Program-made: the position numbers and the translations under genes
Source: an uncultured Desulfobacterales bacterium
GTDB lineage: Bacteria > Desulfobacterota > Desulfobacteria > Desulfobacterales > G020354645
DNA: 38,735 bases
Assembly (NCBI GenBank): GCA_947259865.1
Contig: CAMYNZ010000005.1
Location: forward strand, 1-38,735
Direction: 5' to 3'
Notes under the pieces: generated by a model
The model's database searches: none
What the model was told of the DNA's origin: nothing
The model's input: the letters and a program-made list of their open reading frames with translations, nothing else
In this document: positions 25,637 to 33,177 of the stretch, piece after piece
How positions within the stretch are numbered: position 1 is the first letter of the stretch
Layout of the letters: each line of letters starts with the position of its first letter

Positions 25637-26645
25637 TGATTTTCTAAAAAAGACCGGGTTGGGAGCAGCCGCGGTTGCTGCCACTGCAGTAAGTGCGCCG
25701 GCAGTTATAGCCAAAAAAACATATAGGTGGAAAATGGTCACCACCTGGCCCGCCGGGCTTCCAGTTCTCCAGGAAGGTTGTGAACGCCTGGCCCAAAGAA
25801 TCACTGATATGACGGGCGGTCAAATTCAGATTCTGGTGTTTGCCGCCGGTGAATTGGTGTTGCCCATTGAAAGTTTTCAAGCGGTATCGGAAGGAACGGT
25901 TGAGGTCGGCAGCGGGGCTTCCTATTATTGGGCCGACAAAGAGCCGGCAACCCAATGGTTTGCAGCCGTCCCCTTCGGTCTGAATGCCCAGGGAATGGCG
26001 GCCTGGTTTCACGGCGATGACGGGCTGAAGCTCTGGGAGGAAACCTATGCTCCGTTTAACCTGGTGCCCCGACCCGGCGGTTCCACCGGTGTGCAGATGG
26101 GCGGCTGGTTCAACAAAAAGATTAATAATATCAACGATTACAAAGGATTGAAGATGCGTATCCCGGGCCTGGGCGGCAAAGTCGTGGCCAAAGCCGGGGG
26201 GACGGTTGTCCAGCATGATCTTCGCATGGGCTTTTATCAAGCCGCCAAATACTATTATTATCCCGGCTGGCACTCACCCGGCACCTATCTGGAGTATTTC
26301 TTCAATAAAAAGGCCTATGATTCACTGCCCAGAGATTTACAACACATCGTAGACGTCGCCTGTATGGAAAACGAACACTGGGTCCTGACCCAGTTCGATG
26401 CCCAAAACGGTGCGGCCCTGCAAACGCTGCTCAATGAAAAAAAGGTGCAATTGATCAAGTTCCCCGATACCGTACTCGATGCATTGCGCCCGCTTGCTGA
26501 AGAAGTCCTGCAGGAAGAAGCGGCCAAAAGCCCAATGGCGAGAAAGGTAAACGACTCCTTCAAAAAATTCCAAAAAGTGATCGGCACCTGGGGTACCAGT
26601 TCCGAAAAAGCCTACTATGACAGCATTCTGCCGCGGTTTTCCTAA
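25626..26645 (+). CDS. TRAP transporter solute-binding protein (DctP family), orphan and apparently shortened
   Basis: 339 residues, periplasmic. A Tat-type signal (RRDFLKKTGLGAAAVAATAV, cleavage near APAVIA) precedes the DctP fold: WKMVTTWPAGLPVLQEGCER, GQIQILVFAAGELV, GLKMRIPGLGGKVVAKAGG, YYYYPGWHSPGTYLEYFFNKKAYDSLP. In relatives I know, about 24 residues (a GGEIYPAL...IDAAEWVGP-type segment that helps bind the carboxylate ligand) lie between AGGTVV and DLRMGFY. Here Q196 is followed directly by H197, so this segment appears deleted in frame. No DctQ or DctM membrane genes are nearby. AAGGTG seven bases before the ATG is the ribosome binding site. It could be a binding protein serving distant DctQM, or a decaying gene. 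Confidence 0.88.
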   Translation: MKRRDFLKKTGLGAAAVAATAVSAPAVIAKKTYRWKMVTTWPAGLPVLQEGCERLAQRITDMTGGQIQILVFAAGELVLPIESFQAVSEGTVEVGSGASYYWADKEPATQWFAAVPFGLNAQGMAAWFHGDDGLKLWEETYAPFNLVPRPGGSTGVQMGGWFNKKINNINDYKGLKMRIPGLGGKVVAKAGGTVVQHDLRMGFYQAAKYYYYPGWHSPGTYLEYFFNKKAYDSLPRDLQHIVDVACMENEHWVLTQFDAQNGAALQTLLNEKKVQLIKFPDTVLDALRPLAEEVLQEEAAKSPMARKVNDSFKKFQKVIGTWGTSSEKAYYDSILPRFS

Positions 26646-26709
26646 ATCGCTTAGCAGCTGACAGGTAAGATCGCAAAACAGGTGATGGGCTTTAATAATA
26701 AAAATCAAT

Positions 26710-26747
26710 AACGGCCAGCCGTTGTATTACGGGCGGCTGGCCGTTTT
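26710..26747 (+). terminator. Rho-independent terminator of the TRAP gene
   Basis: A 12-bp perfect stem (AACGGCCAGCCG, 12-base loop, CGGCTGGCCGTT) followed by TTG, 65 bp past the stop. It lies between the convergent TRAP and rmuC genes and may work in both directions; the T-run is short. Confidence 0.7.
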
Positions 26748-26773
26748 GAATATTGAAACGACAGGGCCTTCGA

Positions 26774-28171
26774 TCAGGACTTTTCGTCTTGTTCCAACGC
26801 GTCGTTTGCTCCCTCGTTTTCCCCGATCGATGTAACCGCATCTGAATCAGGTACCTCCTGAACCTTCCTCAGTTTGCGCTCAATGACCCGGGTTCTGACT
26901 TCAGCTTTATCAATGGTATTGCTGGCTTCCTGCAGTTTCTTTTTGGTTTTGGCCAGTACGTTGCCGAATTTTCCGAACTCTGTTTTCACAACACCCAACA
27001 ACTCCCAGACCTCACTCGAACGTTTCTCTATAGCAAGGGTCCTGAAACCCATCTGCAGGCTGTTCAGCAGGGCCGCCAGAGTTGTGGGTCCGGTAACGAC
27101 GATACGAAAATCTCTCTGCAGCACATCACACAGGCCGGGTCGGCGCAACACCTCTGCATACAGACCTTCCACCGGCAGGAACATAATCCCGAAATCAGTG
27201 GTGTTGGGCGGGTCGATGTACTTTTCCTTTATATACCTGGCTTCCAATTTTATGCGGGCCTCTAAATTTTTTATCGATTTTTCGGCCAGCTCCTTATCGG
27301 CTGCCTCTTGAGCATCGACCAGGCGCTGATAATCCTCCTGGGGGAATTTGGCGTCAATGGGCAGCCAAACCACGCGCTCCTTGTTTTCATCATGTCCCGG
27401 CAATTTAATGGCAAATTCAACACGATCATTGCTATTCTTTTTTGTAGCGACATTAACAGCATATTGATCCGGTGTTAAGATCTGTTCGAGAATGCTGCTG
27501 AGCCTGATTTCCCCCCAGGTCCCGCGGGTCTTCACATTGGTCAAGACTTTCTTCAAATCACCGACACCGGTAGCCAGGGTTCGCATTTCACCCAACCCTT
27601 TGTAGACCTGCTCCAGGCGTTCACTGACTTGTTTAAAAGATTCGCCCAGACGTTTTTCCAGGGTAGATTGAAGCTTTTCATCAACCGTCGCACGCATTTG
27701 CTCCAGTTTTTTGCTGTTATCCTCACGCAGGTTCCGCAGTTGAGTTTCCATGCTCTGGCGCATGGCCTCATATTTTCTTTCATGAAGCTTGGTCATATCC
27801 ACCAGCTGTTTTGAAAAAGAATCGAGTTGATCCTTTTGCATACCGGCATTTTCGGTCATCCGTTTTAGCAATGAGTCGCTGGAATATTTCAAGGATTCAC
27901 CGAGCTCGTGACGGGCCTGCTGAGCAGTGAGGGTTGTTTCCTGCCGGTTGCGGGCAATTTCATCTTTTACGGTATTCGTAATCGATTTCTGATTACTCTC
28001 CTGGGCAGCCATCTGGTCTCGCAATTGACCAAAAGCGTCGCTCGGTGTGCGTCTGGACAGAATTATTAAAAAAATGATAGTGGCAACCGAAAAAACAAGG
28101 ACAAACAAAAGCAATATTTCAATATGATATGTTTCAAGCAACACGTCGATTAACTGGGCAATGCCTTTCAT
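26774..28171 (-). CDS. rmuC: DNA recombination protein RmuC
   Basis: RmuC proteins limit recombination at inverted repeats and have a nuclease-like core, whose in vivo substrate is not settled. The 465-residue protein has an N-terminal membrane helix (about residues 15-40), a long coiled coil (about 60-200, e.g. NAGMQKDQLDSFSKQLVDMT) and the conserved core: GTWGEIRLSSILEQILTPDQY, VEFAIKLPGHDE, LPIDAKFPQEDY, FGIMFLPVEGLYAEVL and TGPTTLAALLNSLQMGFRTL. The ATG at 28171 has AAGGA upstream; the frame could extend to a TTG at 28195. It is divergent from mutM, so both DNA-maintenance genes share a 308-bp intergenic region. Confidence 0.93.
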   Translation of the reverse strand: MKGIAQLIDVLLETYHIEILLLFVLVFSVATIIFLIILSRRTPSDAFGQLRDQMAAQESNQKSITNTVKDEIARNRQETTLTAQQARHELGESLKYSSDSLLKRMTENAGMQKDQLDSFSKQLVDMTKLHERKYEAMRQSMETQLRNLREDNSKKLEQMRATVDEKLQSTLEKRLGESFKQVSERLEQVYKGLGEMRTLATGVGDLKKVLTNVKTRGTWGEIRLSSILEQILTPDQYAVNVATKKNSNDRVEFAIKLPGHDENKERVVWLPIDAKFPQEDYQRLVDAQEAADKELAEKSIKNLEARIKLEARYIKEKYIDPPNTTDFGIMFLPVEGLYAEVLRRPGLCDVLQRDFRIVVTGPTTLAALLNSLQMGFRTLAIEKRSSEVWELLGVVKTEFGKFGNVLAKTKKKLQEASNTIDKAEVRTRVIERKLRKVQEVPDSDAVTSIGENEGANDALEQDEKS

Positions 28172-28256
28172 GCAGACAGAATTCCTTCCGGGCAAACAGT
28201 GGTCTAACCCTTTGTAAGATATTAAAATAAATATAAAAATTCTTTCAGCTGAGCGA

Positions 28257-28285
28257 ATTATAGGAAAATCTTACCCAGGCGTCAA
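28257..28285 (-). promoter_or_regulatory. Sigma-70 promoter of rmuC
   Basis: TTGACG (28280-28285), a spacer of exactly 17 bases and a perfect TATAAT (28257-28262) on the minus strand, about 86 bases before the rmuC start. This is the best promoter match in the window. The rest of the 28172-28479 gap shows no gene; a short ACCCAGG/CCTGGGT hairpin followed by six T (+ strand) overlaps the -35. Confidence 0.75.
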
Positions 28286-28479
28286 GCCTGAAACCTGGGT
28301 CAGTTTTTTGGGCCTTACTGCAGTTTGGATCATGCTGTTATCCGTATCTTTTTCCCCACCGGCATGGGTATCGCAACTTTTAAAAAAAGGACTGAAAAAC
28401 AGCCAGGCCTAAAGACTTGACAGCCTGTTTCTTTTGCTCCACAGTCTTGATTCATTCTTCCGCCAGAGAATTGATTCGT

Positions 28480-29310
28480 ATGCCTGAATTGCCTGAAGTA
28501 CAGACGCTTGTAAACGACCTGAACGCCGCTGGCCTCGTCGGCAAACGGATTGCAGGTGCCGCTGTTTACTGGCCCCGGAGCATTGCGAAGCTCTCACCTA
28601 AGGTTTTTTGCACTCGCATCCGAGCAAAAACCATTCGGCATATTTGGCGCCGTGGCAAATTTATTGTTTTTGATCTCTCCGCTGATCACCATCTCCTCAT
28701 CCATCTTCGCATGACCGGACGTCTTCATCTGGTTGCACCGGACCTGAAGCGATCCAAACATGAGCATGTAATCCTAACCCTGGGAAAGCGCTTACATCTG
28801 CGCTTCCACGACACCCGCAAGTTCGGCCGCATGTTTCTGGTAAACGATCTTGAACCGATTTTAAATCCGCTGGGACCCGAACCGCTGGCCGCAGCGTTTA
28901 CAGCCAGGATGTTGACCGATCGTTTGCAATCCAGAAAACGTTTGATGAAACCGTTGCTGCTGGATCAGACATTCATTGCCGGTCTGGGTAACATATACGT
29001 GGATGAAGCCCTGTGGGAGGCCCGAATTCATCCCTGCCGAATTGCCACCAGCCTTTCCAAAACCGAGACGAAGGCTTTGCACCGGGCCATCCCAAAAGTG
29101 TTAAACCGCGGGCTAAAAAATCTCGGCACCAGCCTCGGAACCGGTAAATCGAATTTTTATTCGGTGGCCCGGCACCGGGGTCGCAACCAAGATCAATTGA
29201 AAGTTTTCCGACGGGCGGGTCAGCCCTGCCCCCGTTGCAAAACTCGGGTCGAACGCATTATCGTCGGTCAGCGCAGCACCCATATCTGCTCCCGATGCCA
29301 AAAAATTTAG
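28480..29310 (+). CDS. mutM: Formamidopyrimidine-DNA glycosylase
   Basis: Removes oxidised purines (8-oxoguanine, FapyG) and cuts the resulting abasic site. The 276-residue protein starts MPELPEVQTLV, where Pro2 is the catalytic nucleophile after Met removal and Glu3 assists. It continues with the conserved WRRGKFIVFDL, HLRMTGRL, FHDTRKFGRM, LLLDQTFIAGLGNIYVDEALW and a C-terminal zinc finger with paired CxxC motifs (CPRC and CSRC). I chose 28480 because the proline must be residue 2; the frame from 28417 would add 21 residues and block the active site. lexA follows after 100 bp. Confidence 0.95.
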   Translation: MPELPEVQTLVNDLNAAGLVGKRIAGAAVYWPRSIAKLSPKVFCTRIRAKTIRHIWRRGKFIVFDLSADHHLLIHLRMTGRLHLVAPDLKRSKHEHVILTLGKRLHLRFHDTRKFGRMFLVNDLEPILNPLGPEPLAAAFTARMLTDRLQSRKRLMKPLLLDQTFIAGLGNIYVDEALWEARIHPCRIATSLSKTETKALHRAIPKVLNRGLKNLGTSLGTGKSNFYSVARHRGRNQDQLKVFRRAGQPCPRCKTRVERIIVGQRSTHICSRCQKI

Positions 29311-29331
29311 TTTTTTCCCGATCCTCATCCT

Positions 29332-29378
29332 TTTACATTAATATTTACATTGACATTTACATTTTGTTGCGTTATTTT
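29332..29378 (+). promoter_or_regulatory. lexA promoter with three TTTACATT repeats at 12-bp spacing
   Basis: TTTACATT occurs at 29332, 29344 and 29356, each 12 bp apart. TTGACA (29350-29355) sits between the second and third copies (overlapping the second by two bases). After 17 bases TATTTT (29373-29378) gives a reasonable promoter 33 bp before the GTG start. Repeats over a -35 box are a natural place for an autorepressor, so this may be the LexA operator of this lineage. Confidence 0.45.
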
Positions 29379-29410
29379 ATCATATCCGTTCATCAACAAG
29401 GAGATTTGCC

Positions 29411-30043
29411 GTGCAACCGAATCTAACGCCAAAACAACAACGACTTCTCAGGTACCTGGAGCGCGAAATCACCCGAACCGGAAAAGCCCCCAGCCTGCGA
29501 CAGGCAGCAACTGCTATGGGCGTGAGCCACGCCGCGGTGTCTCAACTGATCAAAGCCCTTGAGGAGAAGGGAACTGTCAAACGTGAGGGACGCTACAGCC
29601 GCACTGTCCACCTGCTGAATCGGGCCCGGGAAACGGCGGGCATCATGCGCTGGCTAGAGGTGCCGGTCATCGGAAAAATTGCCGCCGGTCTGCCATTGTA
29701 CGCTCAACAGGAGTGGGACGGCAGTGTGGTGGTTGATACGGCCATGCACCGGGGTCCCAACCTGTTCGCACTCCGGGTAAGGGGGGACTCGATGAAAGGC
29801 GCCGCTATCCTGGAAGGGGATCTGGTGATTTGTGAGCCGCGTCAATATGCTGAAAACGGCGAAATTGTCGTCGCCTTGATCCACCAGGAAGAAGCCACCG
29901 TCAAACGTTTTTTTCGCCGCAAATCGCACATTGAATTGCGGCCCGAAAATCCGGCCTATCGACCGATGACATACGCTTTTAGTGAGGTCCTGATTCAGGG
30001 CAAGGTCGTGGGCGTCCAGCGGGGCCCGCAAGGCATCCGTTAG
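29411..30043 (+). CDS. lexA: LexA repressor
   Basis: SOS repressor that self-cleaves when stimulated by RecA filaments. 210 residues. An N-terminal winged helix (about 5-68) contains PSLRQAATAMGVSHAAVSQL. The cleavage site is A92-G93 in GKIAAGLP. The peptidase dyad is S127 (RGDSMKG) and K165 (ATVKRFF). The start is a GTG with AAGGAG eight bases upstream. The HTH differs from the Escherichia coli type, so the SOS box is likely different. It heads the DUF72-imuB-dnaE2 run on the same strand, the arrangement of a LexA-controlled mutagenesis cassette. Confidence 0.94.
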   Translation: MQPNLTPKQQRLLRYLEREITRTGKAPSLRQAATAMGVSHAAVSQLIKALEEKGTVKREGRYSRTVHLLNRARETAGIMRWLEVPVIGKIAAGLPLYAQQEWDGSVVVDTAMHRGPNLFALRVRGDSMKGAAILEGDLVICEPRQYAENGEIVVALIHQEEATVKRFFRRKSHIELRPENPAYRPMTYAFSEVLIQGKVVGVQRGPQGIR

Positions 30044-30124
30044 CTCAAAGCTCATAGCTCATCGCTCATAGCAAAATTTTTTTTATCCCTTAGGCTATCA
30101 GCTATGAGCCGTCAGCTATCAGCT
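30044..30124. repeat. AGCTCATAGC inverted repeat cluster after lexA
   Basis: GCTCATAGCTCATCGCTCATAGC directly after the lexA stop faces GCTATCAGCTATGAGCCGTCAGC (30094 onward) across a T-rich centre. The arms are an imperfect inverted pair built on 7-10-base subrepeats. With a T-run in the middle rather than at the end it is not a standard terminator. Confidence 0.6.
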
Positions 30125-30191
30125 TTCCGCTTGTAGCACTCACCTGATGCTGAATGATTTACTGTTTTTCAACCGGCACGCCGTGCTGCGC

Positions 30192-30248
30192 GTTGCGAGT
30201 TACGGGTTAAAATGAAAAACGCGCAACTTGCAACCCGTAACTCGCAAC
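30192..30248. repeat. 17-bp perfect inverted repeat of the GTTGCGAGTTACGGGTT family
   Basis: GTTGCGAGTTACGGGTT at 30192-30208 and its exact complement at 30232-30248, with 23 bases between. It is the same family as repeats at 10.4, 10.5 and 12.9 kb, here paired into a hairpin between lexA and the DUF72 gene. Confidence 0.7.
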
Positions 30249-30259
30249 ATTTTCGGTTT

Positions 30260-30275
30260 AAAGTAAGATTACTTT
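30260..30275. promoter_or_regulatory. Palindrome AAAGTAAGATTACTTT just before the DUF72 start
   Basis: 7-bp arms with a 2-base centre, ending three bases before the ATG at 30279, exactly where a ribosome binding site would be; no other ribosome binding site is visible. It could be an operator or could fold to limit translation. Confidence 0.35.
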
Positions 30276-30278
30276 CAA

Positions 30279-31124
30279 ATGATCGCAAAATCGACAGAAA
30301 ACCGACTGCCCTCTTCGTCCTGCCGCCTGTTTGTCGGCACCAGCGGTTATCTCTATACCGAGTGGGCCGAAGCCGGATTTTACCCGCCCGGCACGTCCTC
30401 GAGTAAAATGCTGGCGCTGTATGCCCGGCAATTTTCGATTATCGAACTCAACTACACCTGGTATCAGATGCCCCGGGCCGAGACGGTTGAGCGGCAGCGC
30501 CGCCATGCACCGCCGGGGTTTTTGTTTGCCGCCAAGTTGACCCGTACCCTCACCCACGAGATCGGCATTCAGGGCTGGCCCGATCATGCGGCGGATTACC
30601 GGGATGGGGTGGCGCCACTTGTCCAGGCCGGGCAGTTAACAGCCGTGTTGATTCAGCTTCCGCCCGCATTTGACCGTACTCTCCGGCACCGCGAGCATCT
30701 GGCAGCCTTGATCGATACACTTCACGGCCTACCCCTGGCAGTTGAATTTCGTCACCGCTCCTGGGCCAACGATCGTGTGTTTGGTGAACTTGAACGCCGC
30801 CGGATTACGCTGGTTGCTGTTGACGGACCGGATCTACCGGACCTGTTTCCGGCCCCGGCACTGGTAACCAATCCGGATCTGTTTTATGTCCGTTTTCACG
30901 GTCGCAATCTCAAGGGCTGGCGCTCGGGAAAAATGCAGCATCAATTCAATTACAGCTATTCCGATGAAGAATTGCACGAGTGGATCGAAGCAAAAATTGA
31001 ATCTATGAGCACCCGTGCCCGCAGGGGTGTCATTTTTTTCAATAACCATGTCCGGGCCCAGGCGCCGGATAATGCGCTACGGATGATCAAGCTGCTGCGC
31101 GAACGAGGAATGGTTGTAGTCTGA
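30279..31124 (+). CDS. DUF72 domain protein in the lexA-imuB cassette
   Basis: 281 residues, soluble, TIM-barrel-like. It has the DUF72 pattern: LFVGTSGYLYTEWAEAGFYP, FSIIELNYTWYQMPRAETVE, FLFAAKLTRTLTH, IQLPPAFDRTLRHREHL, LAVEFRHRSWAND, YVRFHGRN and VIFFNNHVRAQAPDNALRM. The biochemical function of DUF72 is not established. It occupies the place where imuA (the RecA-like accessory of the ImuB-DnaE2 mutasome) is usually found, but it shows no RecA fold. The 265 bp to imuB are filled by a repeat element, so co-transcription is likely but not certain. Confidence 0.88.
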   Translation: MIAKSTENRLPSSSCRLFVGTSGYLYTEWAEAGFYPPGTSSSKMLALYARQFSIIELNYTWYQMPRAETVERQRRHAPPGFLFAAKLTRTLTHEIGIQGWPDHAADYRDGVAPLVQAGQLTAVLIQLPPAFDRTLRHREHLAALIDTLHGLPLAVEFRHRSWANDRVFGELERRRITLVAVDGPDLPDLFPAPALVTNPDLFYVRFHGRNLKGWRSGKMQHQFNYSYSDEELHEWIEAKIESMSTRARRGVIFFNNHVRAQAPDNALRMIKLLRERGMVVV

Positions 31125-31133
31125 AAAATCGTA

Positions 31134-31366
31134 TTCACCGCAGAGGCGCGGAGAGCGCAGAGAGACCATTTTTTCCGTTGCCGGTGAGAGGCCGGCAACG
31201 GAAAACCGCTCAGCAGCTGCACGCAGCTGCAAATGGAGACGTTGCAAAAAATTTCTTTTAACTGTCAGGATGATAACATTCCGCAGGGTGGATTTTTTTG
31301 CTTTCCGCCCTCTCGGCGGAAAGCAAAACGACAAATTCTCTGCGCCCTCCGCGTCTCTGCGGTGAA
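31134..31366. repeat. Composite CACCGCAGAG element 1 (empty): inverted arms with variable-stem hairpins
   Basis: Outer arms at 31134-31163 and 31337-31366 are inverted and match at 28 of 30 positions (TTCACCGCAGAG and related). Inside the left arm is a hairpin with 14-bp stem TTTTCCGTTGCCGG (31171-31184/31192-31205) and loop TGAGAGG. Inside the right arm is a hairpin with a different 14-bp stem TTTTGCTTTCCGCC (31296-31309/31315-31328) and loop CTCTC. The centre (31206-31295) is non-coding. The right end lies 23 bp before the imuB start. Confidence 0.8.
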
Positions 31367-31389
31367 CAAAACACGGAGACCCTTCTCCA

Positions 31390-32565
31390 ATGCCTGAACG
31401 TTCGATCATCCATATCAATGTCGCCGATTTTGCGGTGGCCGTTGAACGTGTACTGGATAGCCGGCTGCGGAAACACCCGGTGGTTATCGCTCCTGAAGGC
31501 GCTGTGCGCGCGACGGTATATGATATGAGCGAGGAAGCGTATCAAAGCGGGGTGCGCAAAGGAATGGCTCTGCGACGGGCACTACGTTTTTGTCGTGATG
31601 CTGCAATACTGCCACCTCACCCCGACCGCTACGAACGCGCCATGACCGAACTTCTCAAATGCGCATCACCCTATTCCCCGCTGATCGAAATGACGGATCA
31701 CAAGGGACATCTGTTTATCGATGCCACCGGAACGGGAAAACTGTTCGGCCCGCCCCCCGATCTGGCTTCACGCATCCGCCAGTCCGTGCGAACCGATCTG
31801 GGTTTTGATCCGATCTGGTCCGTCGCTTCCAACAAACTGCTGGCCAAGGTTGCCACCCGTATGGTCAAACCGGCCGGGGAATACATCGTCAAATCAGGTG
31901 AGGAAGCGGTTTTCCTTAACCCCCTGCCTGTTTATCTTATTCCCGGCATAGAACAGGATGATTTAAAACGCCTGGGGGAGTTCAATCTCACGCTCGTCAA
32001 TCATGTCTCTCGCCTTTCATTGGAGCAGCTGGAAGTCGTGTTCGGCAGCCGCAGCCGCTGCCTGCATGACGCCGTCCGCGGCATTGATCCGTCTCCGGTT
32101 TCGCCTGTCGGACACAAACGGCCGATTGTCAGCGTTGATCATGCTTTTGGCAACGACACCAATGATGTGGGGGTCGTAAAAGGCACCCTGTACCGGCTCA
32201 TTGAAAAAGCCGGGGCCGATCTGCGAAAGCAAAAATTGGCGGCCAGACGCATCGGTCTCGTCCTCGATTATTCCGATGGTGGCCGAATTGCCCGCCAGGC
32301 TGTTGCCAAACCAGCCACCGCTAACGATGTCCGCTTGTTTACCGCGGCAAAGCTGGCCCTCAAACGCGCCTGGACCCGCCGCGTTCGGATCCGAAACATA
32401 TGTTTGGTTTGTGACCGTCTGACGTATCCACCCGCCCAGCGCGAGCTTTTTGCCGAATATGAGAACCAAAAAACAACCAGCGATAATCTGGTCCGGACCC
32501 TGGATGTCATCCGTCATCGCTTCGGCCCGGATGCTATCCAGGTCGGGCGAACGTTGGCAGCGTAG
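31390..32565 (+). CDS. imuB: ImuB-like, catalytically inactive Y-family DNA polymerase
   Basis: 391 residues with the Y-family order (palm, thumb, little finger), but the active site is lost. The usual D-x-D near the N-terminus reads INVADF (N10, A12), and the SIDE motif region after YSPLIEM reads TDHKG (102-106), lacking the Asp-Glu pair. This is the hallmark of ImuB, which acts as a hub between the beta clamp and DnaE2. A clamp-binding pentapeptide QRELF is present at 350-354, followed by the little-finger tail RTLDVIRHRFGPDAIQ. It is shorter than many ImuB proteins. It sits between two CACCGCAGAG elements and ahead of dnaE2. Confidence 0.88.
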   Translation: MPERSIIHINVADFAVAVERVLDSRLRKHPVVIAPEGAVRATVYDMSEEAYQSGVRKGMALRRALRFCRDAAILPPHPDRYERAMTELLKCASPYSPLIEMTDHKGHLFIDATGTGKLFGPPPDLASRIRQSVRTDLGFDPIWSVASNKLLAKVATRMVKPAGEYIVKSGEEAVFLNPLPVYLIPGIEQDDLKRLGEFNLTLVNHVSRLSLEQLEVVFGSRSRCLHDAVRGIDPSPVSPVGHKRPIVSVDHAFGNDTNDVGVVKGTLYRLIEKAGADLRKQKLAARRIGLVLDYSDGGRIARQAVAKPATANDVRLFTAAKLALKRAWTRRVRIRNICLVCDRLTYPPAQRELFAEYENQKTTSDNLVRTLDVIRHRFGPDAIQVGRTLAA

Positions 32566-32670
32566 GCTTCACCGCAGAGGCGCCGAGCACGCAGAGAAAG
32601 AAAATATTTTTCCCCTGCCGTTGAGAGGACGGCAGGGGAAAAGTTTTGCTCCGCCAGAATTCCAGAGGAA

Positions 32671-33063
32671 ATGGAGAAAATGGACATAAACCAACTGAGC
32701 AGCAAAATTATCGGAGCAGCTATCGAGGTTCACAAAGCACTTGGGCCTGGATTGCTTGAATCCGCCTATGAAAGCTGTCTGTGCCATGAACTAAACCAGC
32801 GAGGGTTATCGTTTGAGAACCAGAAACCATTGCCGGTCGCCTATAAGCGGCAAAAACTCGATTGCGGATACAGGCTGGATGTTGTGGTGGAGAATAGCAT
32901 CATCCTTGAGCTGAAATCGTGTGAACAAATCGAACCGATTCATAAAGCCCAGCTTTTGACGTACCTGAAATTATCCGGCTTAAAACTAGGTTTGCTGCTG
33001 AATTTCAACGTCCCGGTCATGCGCGAAGGTATCGTACGAATCGTAAATGGACTAAAAGAATAG
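32671..33063 (+). CDS. GxxExxY protein (PD-(D/E)XK nuclease-like)
   Basis: 130 residues. The name-giving motif GLLESAY spans 27-33, after EVHKALGPG. The nuclease-like core has D70 in YRLDVVVEN and E80-x-K82 in IILELKS, with HKAQLLTYLKLSGLKLGLLLNFN completing the fold. The family is assigned to the PD-(D/E)XK superfamily; its biological role is not known. Both the ATG at 32671 (after AGAGGAA) and the one at 32680 (after GGAG) are possible starts. It lies wholly inside the repeat-bounded element between imuB and dnaE2 and is probably cargo rather than part of the SOS cassette. Confidence 0.85.
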   Translation: MEKMDINQLSSKIIGAAIEVHKALGPGLLESAYESCLCHELNQRGLSFENQKPLPVAYKRQKLDCGYRLDVVVENSIILELKSCEQIEPIHKAQLLTYLKLSGLKLGLLLNFNVPVMREGIVRIVNGLKE

Positions 33064-33138
33064 TCAATTCTTGGAGACTTCCGTCTCGCAACAGAAATTA
33101 CATATCTAAGCAGGGAGGCTGTTTTTCCTTTTCTGCCC

Positions 33139-33177
33139 CCTGCCCGCCATCGCTCTCGCTCAGGCGAGGCGGGCGGG
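33139..33177. repeat. GC-rich palindromic unit (CCTGCCCGCC...GGCGGGCGGG), copy 2, inside a hairpin loop
   Basis: A 39-bp relative of 15320-15359. Removing it restores the 7-base loop CCTCTCA of the surrounding hairpin, the exact complement of the TGAGAGG loop in the left-hand hairpins. This marks it as a later insertion. Confidence 0.75.

Noticed and set aside
28273..28310. ACCCAGG/CCTGGGT hairpin followed by six T, plus strand
   Set aside because: It resembles a terminator, but no plus-strand gene lies upstream and it overlaps the strong rmuC promoter; likely coincidental.
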